From the NCBI RefSeq assembly GCF_005885605.1, contig NZ_SZVP01000001.1:124001-188000 (forward strand): a stretch of DNA of 64,000 nucleotides, given 5' to 3'. Below, piece after piece: positions 18,781 through 26,946 of this stretch. Positions within the stretch are counted from its first letter, which is position 1; the number at the start of each line of letters is the position of its first letter. The notes beneath the pieces are model-generated. The model was not told where the DNA came from. It saw only the letters and a list, made by a program, of their open reading frames with translations, and searched no databases. The stretch comes from Colwellia ponticola. Its GTDB lineage: Bacteria; Pseudomonadota; Gammaproteobacteria; Enterobacterales; Alteromonadaceae. Both the position numbers and the translations under genes were made by a program.

Positions 18781-18809
18781 TTTAGTTAGCGACTATTTAG
18801 CTAACTAAA
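18781..18809 (+). promoter_or_regulatory. Intercistronic hairpin between yjfI and pspA
   Basis: Perfect 10-bp stem TTTAGTTAGC (18781-18790) / GCTAACTAAA (18800-18809), loop 9 nt, starting 3 nt after the yjfI stop. It has no T-run. It may adjust mRNA levels between the two cistrons. Confidence 0.4.
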
Positions 18810-18857
18810 ATCTAACAAAAATAACAGTCATTTGAATTATCCTAACAGGAGTTAACA

Positions 18858-19547
18858 ATGAGTATATTTAAAAAAATTATGACCGCAATTCGCGGTGGTG
18901 CTTCAGAAGCGGGTGAAGCCATTATTGATGCAAACGCAACCCGTATTTTTGAACAAGAAATACGTGATGCTGAAAATCATTTAACCAAAGCAAAACGTGA
19001 TTTAACCGGCGTTATGGCGGAGCAAATGGCTGCTAAACGTGAAATTGACCGTTTAACCCGTGAAATAACAGAGCATGAAGGCTATGTAGCTCAAGCACTT
19101 GAAAAAGGTGATGAAACCTTAGCACTAGCCATAGCTGAAAAGATTGCTAACTTAGAGGCTAGTTTAGCTGACCAACAACAAGCTCATGATAGCTTTAGCG
19201 GTAGTGCTGAACGTTTAAAAGAGTTAGTTAAGAAAAGTGAACGCCAAGTTGCAGAACATAAACGTCAACTGTCTATGGTTAAAACTACTGAGAGTGTGCA
19301 AAAAGCAACCTCAGCGATTACGGATAACTTTACCTCAAGTAACTCTAAGCTATTAAGTGCCAAAGATTCATTAGAGCGCATTAAAGCTAAGCAACAAAAA
19401 TTTGATGATAAAATGAAAGCCGGTGAATTACTTGAGTCTGAAAATTCAGACACTTCATTACAAGCACAATTAAAAGCTGCCGGTATTGGTTCACAGGATA
19501 ATAGCGCTAATTCAGTATTAGAGCGTTTAAAAGCCAAACAAAAATAA
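18858..19547 (+). CDS. PspA/IM30 family membrane-stress protein
   Basis: ESCRT-III-like PspA/Vipp1 protein that binds stressed membranes on the cytoplasmic face. The 229 residues begin MSIFKKIMTAIRGGASEAGEA, an amphipathic helix suited to membrane insertion. Long coiled-coil helices follow, from about 30 to 175 (IFEQEIRDAENHLTKAKRDL… to …ERLKELVKKSERQVAEHKRQL). The end repeats the phrase ERIKAKQQ/ERLKAKQK. It is the YjfJ type, with no pspB/pspC nearby, sitting between DUF2170 and DUF2491 genes as in E. coli. The start has SD ACAGGAG six bases upstream. Confidence 0.92.
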   Translation: MSIFKKIMTAIRGGASEAGEAIIDANATRIFEQEIRDAENHLTKAKRDLTGVMAEQMAAKREIDRLTREITEHEGYVAQALEKGDETLALAIAEKIANLEASLADQQQAHDSFSGSAERLKELVKKSERQVAEHKRQLSMVKTTESVQKATSAITDNFTSSNSKLLSAKDSLERIKAKQQKFDDKMKAGELLESENSDTSLQAQLKAAGIGSQDNSANSVLERLKAKQK

Positions 19548-19550
19548 AAC

Positions 19551-19604
19551 ACAGTAAAATTAATCAAGCCAGCTAAAGCACAATAGCTGGCTTTACTGTT
19601 TTAT
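19551..19604 (+). terminator. Hairpin terminator, probably partial, between pspA and the DUF2491 gene
   Basis: Stem AAGCCAGCTA (19566-19575) / TAGCTGGCTT (19584-19593), extended by outer ACAGTAAA / TTTACTGT arms, then TTTTATT. It would make pspA more abundant than the downstream genes if leaky. Confidence 0.6.
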
Positions 19605-19638
19605 TAAAGTAAGTATTTACTTCACTTCAGGTAATCTT

Positions 19639-20280
19639 ATGAGTTTTTTTAAGAAAATTTTTAGTAAATCCTCTCCTGCTCCTCGAAAGCTAACAGACGT
19701 AACAGAGTTACTTGTTGGTGATATTATTGTTTTAACAGATAGCTTTGCCTTGCCAGAGTCACTACGTGGGCAAGAATTTCAAGTGCAAGCTGTTAACAGT
19801 TATGAGTTTGAAAATAAGGTACAAACTGAATGGGTTTTAATCGGCAATAATGCGTTAGAAATATTCTTAGCAGTAGAGGTTGATGATATTACCGAGCTCA
19901 AATTATCGTTAAAAATTCAGCATGAAGACGTCGAAACCTTGTTTGATTTAGAACACTTCGCTGAAATATTTGATGAACCTGGACAGGCCTTTTTAGAAAA
20001 AAAAGCAGACTCTAACATCACTAGCATGTGGAGTAGTGAGCAATATCAACAAAGTGTTTTCGCTAAAGTTGGTTTTTTTCATCGTAAAGATCATCGCAGT
20101 GAAGAATTGTCAGCTTATGAAGGTAAAGATAGTGGCGAACAATTTGAGCTTTATAGCCTTTACAATGAAGACCAAAGCAAAGGTATTGATATTGAAGTGT
20201 GGCAAGATGGTGATACTGAAGTGTGTTTAACTTTATTTAGACCACTGAGTGATATTATTGATATGTACCCAGCAAGTTAA
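19639..20280 (+). CDS. yjfK: DUF2491 family protein (YjfK-like)
   Basis: A 213-residue soluble protein of unknown function. It starts MSFFKKIFSKSS, an amphipathic basic segment like the PspA start. The body is beta-rich, with LLVGDIIVLTDSFALPESLRGQEFQVQAVNSYEF near 25-60, which resembles DUF2491/DUF4178-type domains. The C-terminal half has EGKDSGEQFELYSLYNED and ends LFRPLSDIIDMYPAS. Order yjfI-pspA-yjfK is as in E. coli. SD CAGGTAA lies 6-7 bases before the ATG. A hairpin between it and pspA suggests lower expression. Confidence 0.8.
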   Translation: MSFFKKIFSKSSPAPRKLTDVTELLVGDIIVLTDSFALPESLRGQEFQVQAVNSYEFENKVQTEWVLIGNNALEIFLAVEVDDITELKLSLKIQHEDVETLFDLEHFAEIFDEPGQAFLEKKADSNITSMWSSEQYQQSVFAKVGFFHRKDHRSEELSAYEGKDSGEQFELYSLYNEDQSKGIDIEVWQDGDTEVCLTLFRPLSDIIDMYPAS

Positions 20281-20328
20281 CGAAAATATTAATCAAAAAA
20301 TACGGCAACTCCTACTTCGGAAATGATC

Positions 20329-20667
20329 ATGGCAAGAAAAATACCCGAGAAATGGCAATCTTCTGTTAAAGCAATAAAAGCAGTGCAAGTCGCTTTTGAT
20401 ATGGATGAAAAGATCCAACTATCAATACGTAAACAAGCGCTAGAAGCAGGCTTAAGTCCTTCAGATCAAATTCGTGATATTTTAGGCTTACCCATTAATA
20501 AACGACCTAAACGACCCCGTTTAACGGTAAGTTTAGCGCCTAGTGACTATCAACTGCTCGCTGAAAAATATCAACTAAAAGCTGAAGAACAACTCGAGAT
20601 TAAGAAAAAACTCATGGATGATTTAGTCAATTATATCAATGTTGATTGTAGTGATGAACAGCCATAG
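20329..20667 (+). CDS. Small protein with two ribbon-helix-helix-like units (candidate regulator)
   Basis: Not a family I can name. The 112 residues contain two repeats of the same secondary-structure pattern: a short alternating strand (VQVAFDM; then RLTVSLA), a helix (EKIQLSIRKQALEAG; then SDYQLLAEKYQL), a turn, and a second helix (SPSDQIRDILGL; then EEQLEIKKKLMDDLVNYI). This is the layout of ribbon-helix-helix DNA-binding proteins, here duplicated in one chain. I start at the ATG at 20329, six bases after GGAA; an ATG at 20323 also exists. It is the last gene of the DUF2170-PspA operon, 48 bp after yjfK, so autoregulation through the upstream palindromes is a reasonable hypothesis. Confidence 0.6.
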   Translation: MARKIPEKWQSSVKAIKAVQVAFDMDEKIQLSIRKQALEAGLSPSDQIRDILGLPINKRPKRPRLTVSLAPSDYQLLAEKYQLKAEEQLEIKKKLMDDLVNYINVDCSDEQP

Positions 20668-20765
20668 TAAAAGCATAGTACGGACAAGGCATTATCGCTA
20701 AGCGTTTAATTTTCACTGTTCAAAAGTAACTCAATAGACTTGTTATAAAATTGAAATGTAACTGT

Positions 20766-20793
20766 TTGTTAATTTTTTTTTTTATGCCATACT
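20766..20793 (+). promoter_or_regulatory. Possible sigma-70 promoter of lpp
   Basis: TTGTTA (20766-20771), 16-bp T-rich spacer, then CATACT (20788-20793). Matches are moderate; the placement, 43 bp before the lpp ATG, is reasonable. Confidence 0.3.
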
Positions 20794-20835
20794 GCAATGA
20801 ACATAAATAATAACAACTTCATTTAGGATATCATT

Positions 20836-21093
20836 ATGATTAAAACTATTACTGCGGCAACATTAGCGTTAGCATTAACAGCTTGTTCAAACACGGATGC
20901 ACTTGATGCTAACATTAGCTCTTTAACTAACAAAGTTGATACTTTATCAAGCCAAGTTGCTAATTTAGAATCTCAACAACAAACTATAGCTAACGATGCA
21001 GCTGCAGCAAAAAAGGCGGCTCAACGAGCAGCTACTGATGCTAAAGAAGCTAATCAACGTATTGATAACGTAGTTGCTTCTTATAAAAAATAG
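20836..21093 (+). CDS. lpp: Major outer-membrane (Braun) lipoprotein
   Basis: An 85-residue Lpp homologue: short signal with lipobox LALTAC, then heptad-repeat alpha-helix (ISSLTNKVDTLSSQVANLES) and the family-typical RAATDAKEANQRIDNV. It ends in SYKK, so the C-terminal lysine needed for attachment to meso-diaminopimelate of peptidoglycan is present. It should trimerise in the periplasm and staple outer membrane to the wall. The next gene, convergent, encodes an L,D-transpeptidase, the enzyme class that makes this bond. SD TTTAGGATATC precedes the ATG. Confidence 0.9.
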   Translation: MIKTITAATLALALTACSNTDALDANISSLTNKVDTLSSQVANLESQQQTIANDAAAAKKAAQRAATDAKEANQRIDNVVASYKK

Positions 21094-21134
21094 TCAGCCT
21101 TATTGAGCTTCGATAGCTGTATATATAGCGACAT

Positions 21135-21160
21135 AAAAAGCACCTAAAGGTGCTTTTTTT
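21135..21160 (+). terminator. Intrinsic terminator of lpp
   Basis: Stem AAAAAGCACC (21135-21144), loop TAAA, GGTGCTTTTT (21149-21158) followed by more T. Textbook rho-independent terminator, 42 bp after the lpp stop. Confidence 0.92.
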
Positions 21161-21202
21161 ATATTCTTTCTTTGACCCGTTAATTTGAAATAACCGCTTT
21201 AG

Positions 21203-22135
21203 CTAACCTTGTGGAGCTAGCTCAACAACTAATCCATGAGGATTTTCAATAACAGGTAATAGTTGTTGCCAGTATTCTCGGTTAGGGCCGACAAACTTCT
21301 GTAATGCTTTAGTAACAATAACTTTGCCTTGACTTGACTCATCCTCCGTTAACGGTTGATGTATTTCTATCAATTGCTTATCACCATTTTCAAATGACAT
21401 TTTAACCGGTTGATTAACCACTCTTACCTTGGTATTTATCGGTACGTTATCAAATAGCCATTTAATATCATCATCATACATGCGTATGCAACCTGAACTA
21501 GCGCGCATGCCAATACCAAAACGTTTATTAGAACCATGAATTAAATATTCACTGGTTCCTAATCGTAGCGCGTATTTACCAAAAGGATTATTAGGTCCTG
21601 CAGGAAATTCTTTGGCAAGGTATTCGCCATGCTCCGCAAAATGACGTTCTTGCATCTCTTGTGTCGGTCGCCAAGTTGGGTTTTCACGCTTTTCACCAAT
21701 GTAAGTACTCGTTAATGGGGTCGATAAGCCTTGTCGACCAATTCCTACGGGGAATACATGCACTTTATTTTCCTCTGGCGAAAAGTAATATAATCTCAAT
21801 TCAGGTAAATTGATGACTATACCTTTGCGTGTAATAAAGGGTAATAACATTTGATTAGGAATAACAACTTCAGTGCCCTCTTTAAGTAAAAAAGGGTCCT
21901 GTTGAGGGTTAGCGGCCAATAATGCTAAAAAGCCAACATTATATTGCTCTGCTAGTTGTTGAAAATAATCACCTTTAACAACTGTATGTATAATAGGCGT
22001 ACCAATAAGGCGCTTATTTACATCACCTAGCTCATAAACACTTGCTAAGGTTGGTTTAATTAATAGTAATAAACTAAAACATACAAAGAAAATAGTCGGT
22101 GTTTTTTTATATTTTTTCATGGCATATTGTTTCAT
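21203..22135 (-). CDS. L,D-transpeptidase (ErfK/YbiS family) with LysM
   Basis: Periplasmic cysteine transpeptidase acting on peptidoglycan. After a signal segment (TPTIFFVCFSLLLLIKPTLA) comes a LysM-like domain (HTVVKGDYFQQLAEQYNV…). The YkuD catalytic domain follows, with YLIHGSNK and the active-site motif RASSGCIRM (Cys nucleophile and Arg). The ATG at 22135 overlaps the ygiF stop as ATGA, so I prefer it over TTG 22150 or the internal ATG 22120. It is about 310 residues, the usual length. The facing lpp gene makes Lpp-peptidoglycan linkage the likeliest job, though LdtD/E-type crosslinking is possible. Confidence 0.9.
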   Translation of the reverse strand: MKQYAMKKYKKTPTIFFVCFSLLLLIKPTLASVYELGDVNKRLIGTPIIHTVVKGDYFQQLAEQYNVGFLALLAANPQQDPFLLKEGTEVVIPNQMLLPFITRKGIVINLPELRLYYFSPEENKVHVFPVGIGRQGLSTPLTSTYIGEKRENPTWRPTQEMQERHFAEHGEYLAKEFPAGPNNPFGKYALRLGTSEYLIHGSNKRFGIGMRASSGCIRMYDDDIKWLFDNVPINTKVRVVNQPVKMSFENGDKQLIEIHQPLTEDESSQGKVIVTKALQKFVGPNREYWQQLLPVIENPHGLVVELAPQG

Positions 22136-23751
22136 GGTAAGTCTAACCAATAAGGCTTCATAGTTAACGCTTTAGCGCTATATTGCTCAAGGGCTTCGGT
22201 CAAATTATCACTTTTATTGACTAACCATTGTGTTAATTTTTTCTCTGGTGTTGGCAAGCTCGACAACGACTGTTGCAATACCGCTAACGATTGTAATTCA
22301 ACTATGCTCTGCTTAATATCAAACCATGGCATAGTAAACTTGATCATTATGTCATTTTCTGGCTCGGCGAACAAAGTACTAAACCAATGTGTGCTCAGCA
22401 AAGCTCTTGTTAATAAGCGATACGCTATTAAATAATCATTAACTGACTGCCTTGGCTCTTTATGCCATTGTGCTAACTCACGGGTTAATGCTTTATTATT
22501 ATCTGTTAAGTGTTGCGCTGCAAATTCAGTTAACGATAGCGTATTGATTTTTTTGGGTGGGTTAAGCGTGTTTTTTTTCAGTAATAAAGTCAGTAAATTT
22601 AACTGTAATTGATTAAAACGCTCGCCATGAAGTAACGCTAATATTTGTGATTCATTTAAGTAGCGTTTTTGCATTAGCGTGGCGGTTAACGTTTCACTAA
22701 CTAAAGTCTCGTGTTGAGTTACACTTACCTGGCTAGTTAGCGCCTCAATACCGTGTGCATTATCAACCCAGTCAAATATTTTAATAAAATAATTTAGCTC
22801 GTTGCAAAGCGCTATTTCATTGTCAGTTAATAACGTGTTAAACAACGAAAACCCTTGGTTAAGTAATGCAAGCTGTGTACTTATGTTATTTAAGTTATCT
22901 AGCGAAGGCGCTGCAACATAACGGTCAACACCATGTTGTAAATGTGTCAAACAAAATTCTATACCATAGGTAAAAGCATCAACTAGCTGGTGACTTTTAG
23001 ATAAATTAATTACCGGTACGACGATATGCTTACCTGTTTTCCCGTTATCAATGACCTTACTTTTAGCATTTACATTGGCTGTAAGGCTTTGGTGGTATAA
23101 CGCATAACCACGAGCAGCTTTTGTTAATTGCCCTGGACGCAAAGCTAATTGACTAAATAATAATTTAGTTAATACAAATAAGGCTTGTGAATCACCACTC
23201 ACTAATTCTAACTCTATTTCATAAATACGCGGCTTATGATTATAGCTTTCACAAGCGACTTCACCTGAATCAAAAGCAATCTCTACTTGCGCATTATCTA
23301 AGCTAACCAACCAAGTTTGTCGAGTAAAGTGAGTAGAAAACAGTTCAATAAGATCATGTTGTAATTGATCAACATCGGTACTTTCTTGCCAAATAGTTTG
23401 AGGAAATAACGCTAAAATAGGTTTGTTATTCTCAATATCAATATTGTATTCTGGCCTTTGGTGTAATCCTGCAATAACAGTTCCAGAGGTTTTAATCGTT
23501 TGCTCAAAACACATCGCCTTACCAACACATTGAGTACCTCGAGTGCGTAACGCTATTTTATTTTTTTGTAAAGCTAACTCACGGGTATCAAAGTAATAAT
23601 TGCTCAGGTATTTTTCTTGTTGAGAAAAGGTGAGTTGCTGCTCACAAAGTAATTGCGTTATTGTTGTAGATATCTGCTTAGTGGTCGCTAACTTATCACT
23701 GGCTGATTTTTGTTCAAACAAAGAATACTTTAATTCTATTTCTGTAACCAT
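22132..23751 (-). CDS. ygiF: Inorganic triphosphatase YgiF (CYTH plus CHAD domains)
   Basis: Hydrolyses inorganic tripolyphosphate. The N-terminal CYTH domain opens with the signature EIELKY (ExExK, residues 4-8) and continues with YLSNYYFDTREL, IALRTRG and YEIELELVSGD, ending with a basic RPGQLTKAARGYALY. The C-terminal half, from about 235, is helical and histidine-containing, matching the CHAD module. The 539 residues are longer than the 433 of E. coli YgiF, through the C-terminal half. ygiF-ygiM linkage is as in E. coli. Confidence 0.85.
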   Translation of the reverse strand: MVTEIELKYSLFEQKSASDKLATTKQISTTITQLLCEQQLTFSQQEKYLSNYYFDTRELALQKNKIALRTRGTQCVGKAMCFEQTIKTSGTVIAGLHQRPEYNIDIENNKPILALFPQTIWQESTDVDQLQHDLIELFSTHFTRQTWLVSLDNAQVEIAFDSGEVACESYNHKPRIYEIELELVSGDSQALFVLTKLLFSQLALRPGQLTKAARGYALYHQSLTANVNAKSKVIDNGKTGKHIVVPVINLSKSHQLVDAFTYGIEFCLTHLQHGVDRYVAAPSLDNLNNISTQLALLNQGFSLFNTLLTDNEIALCNELNYFIKIFDWVDNAHGIEALTSQVSVTQHETLVSETLTATLMQKRYLNESQILALLHGERFNQLQLNLLTLLLKKNTLNPPKKINTLSLTEFAAQHLTDNNKALTRELAQWHKEPRQSVNDYLIAYRLLTRALLSTHWFSTLFAEPENDIMIKFTMPWFDIKQSIVELQSLAVLQQSLSSLPTPEKKLTQWLVNKSDNLTEALEQYSAKALTMKPYWLDLP

Positions 23752-24061
23752 TATGCCCTTATCATGCGTTAATTATGCTGTTAACTTATCATTTAACTAG
23801 CATACCTTTAGTATCTTGATATGCCAATAGCGACTTAGTTAATCAGCCGCTGATCAAAGTGCCCCAAAATAGTATTTTACAACCAGCAATATTGTTTAAG
23901 TTAAACGTTATATCATCATTGTTATAGAGTAGATAAAAACAAGCAATTTAATAGGCGCTTAAATCAACCATTGCGTAATGAGACAATTCTTAGCTTGCGA
24001 TCAACGCGCCAAACACATAATATCTTGTGCTAATTGATTTATTTACTACATTGGTTTTTCT
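23752..24061. other. Intergenic region between ygiF and ygiM
   Basis: 310 bp separating two divergent genes, so it must hold both promoters. I see no reading frame, strong hairpin or repeat that I can support. Confidence 0.5.
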
Positions 24062-24667
24062 ATGAATAACGTTATTAATGTTATAGCTTTTATTGCTATA
24101 ACTTTATCTAGCTCGCTTCTTTTATCTGCCCAGGCTGCAGAAAACAATTATAAGCAGGGATATATCTCTGATGACTTATTTATCTATATGCATGCTGGTC
24201 CTGGTAAAAACTATAGAATTTTAGGGACGGTTATTGCGGGTTCTAAAATTAAAATAACCGGTGCAAAAGATGGTGGTTATAGTGAAATTATCACTGAAGA
24301 TAATAAAGCAACTTGGATTGAAAGCAAATATGTCACCACTAAAAAAGGTCTTCGTTTTGCTGTTGATGAACTTAATGAAAAAATTGCAAATAACAGTGAT
24401 TATAGTAGTCAGCTCGATAATGAAGTGAGCGAACTTAAAAATCAGCTGAACTTAGTCACCAATGAAAAAGAAACCTTATCAGCAGAGCTGAAGAAAATGA
24501 CTAGCACACTAGCAACCACCCAAAGAAAAATAAAAAATCAAGATAGCGCTATTAAGAAAGAGTGGTTTTTTAATGGAGCCCTAGTATTAGGTATCGGCTT
24601 AATATTAGGCTTAATATTACCTCGATTCTTCGCTCGCCGCCGCGCTAGCATGGATAATTGGTCATAA
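24062..24667 (+). CDS. ygiM: SH3-domain membrane protein YgiM (TIGR04211-like)
   Basis: A 201-residue envelope protein: signal peptide (IAITLSSSLLLSAQA), a bacterial SH3 domain (YISDDLFIYMHAGPGKNYRILGTV, about 33-95), a coiled coil from about 100 to 165, and a C-terminal membrane anchor (GALVLGIGLILGLILP) followed by FARRRAS. The order signal-SH3-coil-anchor is that of YgiM proteins. In E. coli ygiM sits between ygiF and cca. Here ygiF is adjacent, but cca lies 20 kb downstream. A cell-wall or envelope role is inferred from the SH3b domain. Confidence 0.88.
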   Translation: MNNVINVIAFIAITLSSSLLLSAQAAENNYKQGYISDDLFIYMHAGPGKNYRILGTVIAGSKIKITGAKDGGYSEIITEDNKATWIESKYVTTKKGLRFAVDELNEKIANNSDYSSQLDNEVSELKNQLNLVTNEKETLSAELKKMTSTLATTQRKIKNQDSAIKKEWFFNGALVLGIGLILGLILPRFFARRRASMDNWS

Positions 24668-24680
24668 GCTATATAAACAG

Positions 24681-24720
24681 CAAAAAGAGCGTTTTCAAGT
24701 ATTTTGAGACGCTTTTTTTG
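24681..24720. terminator. Terminator between convergent ygiM and the fucosyltransferase
   Basis: Arms CAAAAAGAGCGT (24681-24692) and ACGCTTTTTTTG (24709-24720) pair over 12 bp with one wobble. The T-run favours the plus strand. Confidence 0.75.
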
Positions 24721-24746
24721 CTATTATTCATATGTTTATTGTTATT

Positions 24747-25631
24747 TTAAGCGGATGTTGAAACTTTTAACCATTCATTAGGGACTATACCCATAGCATC
24801 AGTATAATGAATCCATTTATCAGGGCTAATCACGATTTTATTAGGGTTAGCGTTTAGCCATGCTCCCCACCAACTAAAACTGCTGTTAGCAATAATATTA
24901 TGTGTACACAAACTCATTAGGTGCATGTCTTGAAAAGACTGTTCTCCTGAATTCCAATCAACAAACCGTACATTATCCACCTTTATATTTGCTCGACACC
25001 AGGTAATATCATCCGAGAAAATAACAAATAATGGTTTTTCTACTAAGCCTTCAATTTCTTTAATCGCATTTTGATAGTAAGGTAAGTCACATATGCCACC
25101 CAAAGCCTTATGTTTTAGGTAATCGCCCCGCCGTATATGTACTGCAACCGTTTCGTACTCAGAGATTTCCTGACGCAGCGCTAAACTTTTAGGCTCAGTA
25201 AACTCTGGAAAGGTAAGCTTTTCTCTTATCTCGCTGGCAATCGAATTGAAATATTGTGGGTTTTGCCATGAACCTCGGTAATAAATGGAAGTATCTTTAG
25301 TACCTAAATCAACTTCTTGATAAGAGAAATGTAAATGTTTTTTCTCTTTAATATAAGTACGGGAGATAAATGGCGTATATTTTTTTATTTCTTTAACAAA
25401 CTTAGTAAAAATATTTTTAGTACTTTGCACAGAAAGCTTTTCTTCTGTAGAGCAATAGCTCTCATTTAAGTTAAAAATACGCTCTAGCTCATAACCGTTA
25501 TGTAGCTCATAACTCGCCATATCATGTATATCTAGCTTAGTTGTTTCATTAAACTTGTGCTTCACTGCTAAATAAAATGCATATTGAAACAATTGGTTAC
25601 CAAAACCACCACACACTCTTACTACTTTCAT
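24747..25631 (-). CDS. Alpha-1,2-fucosyltransferase (GT11 family)
   Basis: Transfers L-fucose from GDP-fucose in alpha-1,2 linkage. The GT11 motifs are clear: VCGGFGNQLFQYAFYLA at the N-terminus, the donor-binding VAVHIRRGDY, and FSDDITWC and NSSFSWWGAWL near the end. I start at ATG 25631 (MKVVRVCGGFGNQ, 294 residues), as family members do. The longer reading from 25718 adds a non-homologous leader. gmd and fcl, which make the donor, start 186 bp away in the opposite direction. The acceptor glycan is unknown. Confidence 0.9.
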   Translation of the reverse strand: MKVVRVCGGFGNQLFQYAFYLAVKHKFNETTKLDIHDMASYELHNGYELERIFNLNESYCSTEEKLSVQSTKNIFTKFVKEIKKYTPFISRTYIKEKKHLHFSYQEVDLGTKDTSIYYRGSWQNPQYFNSIASEIREKLTFPEFTEPKSLALRQEISEYETVAVHIRRGDYLKHKALGGICDLPYYQNAIKEIEGLVEKPLFVIFSDDITWCRANIKVDNVRFVDWNSGEQSFQDMHLMSLCTHNIIANSSFSWWGAWLNANPNKIVISPDKWIHYTDAMGIVPNEWLKVSTSA

Positions 25632-25816
25632 AATGTCTATTACCTGTTTAGAATTTACGATTGACCATATCTTAACAGTCAATACTAACACCACAAAGCC
25701 AAGACTACTTTTATTCATATATTTTCAATAATAAAGGCAAGATTTACACTACAAAAATAGCTATAATCTTTGACTAATTTACTCGCTACAAACCTCTCTG
25801 CTCAAGGAAAGTTTTC

Positions 25817-26944
25817 ATGAAAAAATATAAAGTAGCTCTAATTACCGGTATTACAGGGCAAGATGGATCATATCTTGCTGAACTGTTGTTAGAAAAGGGA
25901 TATGAAGTGCATGGTATCAAACGCAGAGCTTCATCGTTAAACACAGAGCGTGTTGATCATATCTATCAAGATAATCACGAAAAAGATCAAAAGTTTTTTC
26001 TGCATTATGGAGATTTAACCGATTCATCGAACCTAACGCGCATAATAAAAGATGTACAACCTGATGAAGTATATAACTTAGGTGCTCAATCTCATGTAGC
26101 CGTGTCTTTCGAATGCCCTGAATATACTGCCGATGTTGATGCAATTGGTACATTACGTTTACTTGAAGCGATTAGGTTTTTAGGCCTAGAAAAGAAGACT
26201 AAATTTTATCAAGCCTCTACTTCAGAGCTGTATGGTGAAGTGCAAGAAATACCACAATCAGAAACGACACCATTTCACCCTCGCTCACCATATGCCGTTG
26301 CCAAAATGTATGCTTATTGGATAGTAGTAAATTATCGTGAGTCATATGGCATGTATGCCTGTAACGGTATTTTGTTCAATCATGAATCTCCTCGTCGTGG
26401 TGAAACATTTGTAACCAGAAAGATAACCCGTGCTATTGCCAATATATCTCAAGGTTTAGAGTCATGTTTATATTTAGGTAATATGGATGCCTTACGTGAT
26501 TGGGGCCATGCAAAAGACTATGTACGTATGCAGTGGATGATGTTGCAGCAAGAAAATGCGGATGACTTTGTTATTGCGACGGGTAAACAAATTAGCGTAC
26601 GTGAATTTGTTAAATTATCAGCTTTGGAAGCTGGTATTACGCTTGAGTTCAGCGGTGAAGGGCTAAACGAAATAGCAACAGTAACAGTAATTTCCGGTGA
26701 TAATGCTGACGCATTATCAATAGGAGATGTGATCGTTAAAGTTGACCCACGTTATTTCCGCCCAGCAGAAGTAGAAACATTGCTCGGTGACCCATCAAAA
26801 GCCAAAAACATCTTAGGTTGGGTACCACAAATTACCGTTGAAGAAATGTGTGCAGAAATGGTTGCCAATGATTTAAACAAAGCCAAGCAACATGCTTTAT
26901 TGAAAAGCAACGGTTTTAATGTCGCCGTTACAGTAGAGAATTAA
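25817..26944 (+). CDS. gmd: GDP-mannose 4,6-dehydratase
   Basis: First step of GDP-L-fucose synthesis: GDP-D-mannose to GDP-4-keto-6-deoxymannose, NADP-dependent, cytoplasmic. The 375 residues match the family length. Visible are the Rossmann motif [23 protein letters not shown], the catalytic [11 protein letters not shown], the [10 protein letters not shown] tyrosine-lysine pair, the [18 protein letters not shown] substrate loop, and [28 protein letters not shown] lies upstream. It ends 2 bp before fcl, so the two form an operon. Confidence 0.96.
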   Translation: MKKYKVALITGITGQDGSYLAELLLEKGYEVHGIKRRASSLNTERVDHIYQDNHEKDQKFFLHYGDLTDSSNLTRIIKDVQPDEVYNLGAQSHVAVSFECPEYTADVDAIGTLRLLEAIRFLGLEKKTKFYQASTSELYGEVQEIPQSETTPFHPRSPYAVAKMYAYWIVVNYRESYGMYACNGILFNHESPRRGETFVTRKITRAIANISQGLESCLYLGNMDALRDWGHAKDYVRMQWMMLQQENADDFVIATGKQISVREFVKLSALEAGITLEFSGEGLNEIATVTVISGDNADALSIGDVIVKVDPRYFRPAEVETLLGDPSKAKNILGWVPQITVEEMCAEMVANDLNKAKQHALLKSNGFNVAVTVEN

Positions 26945-26946
26945 CG

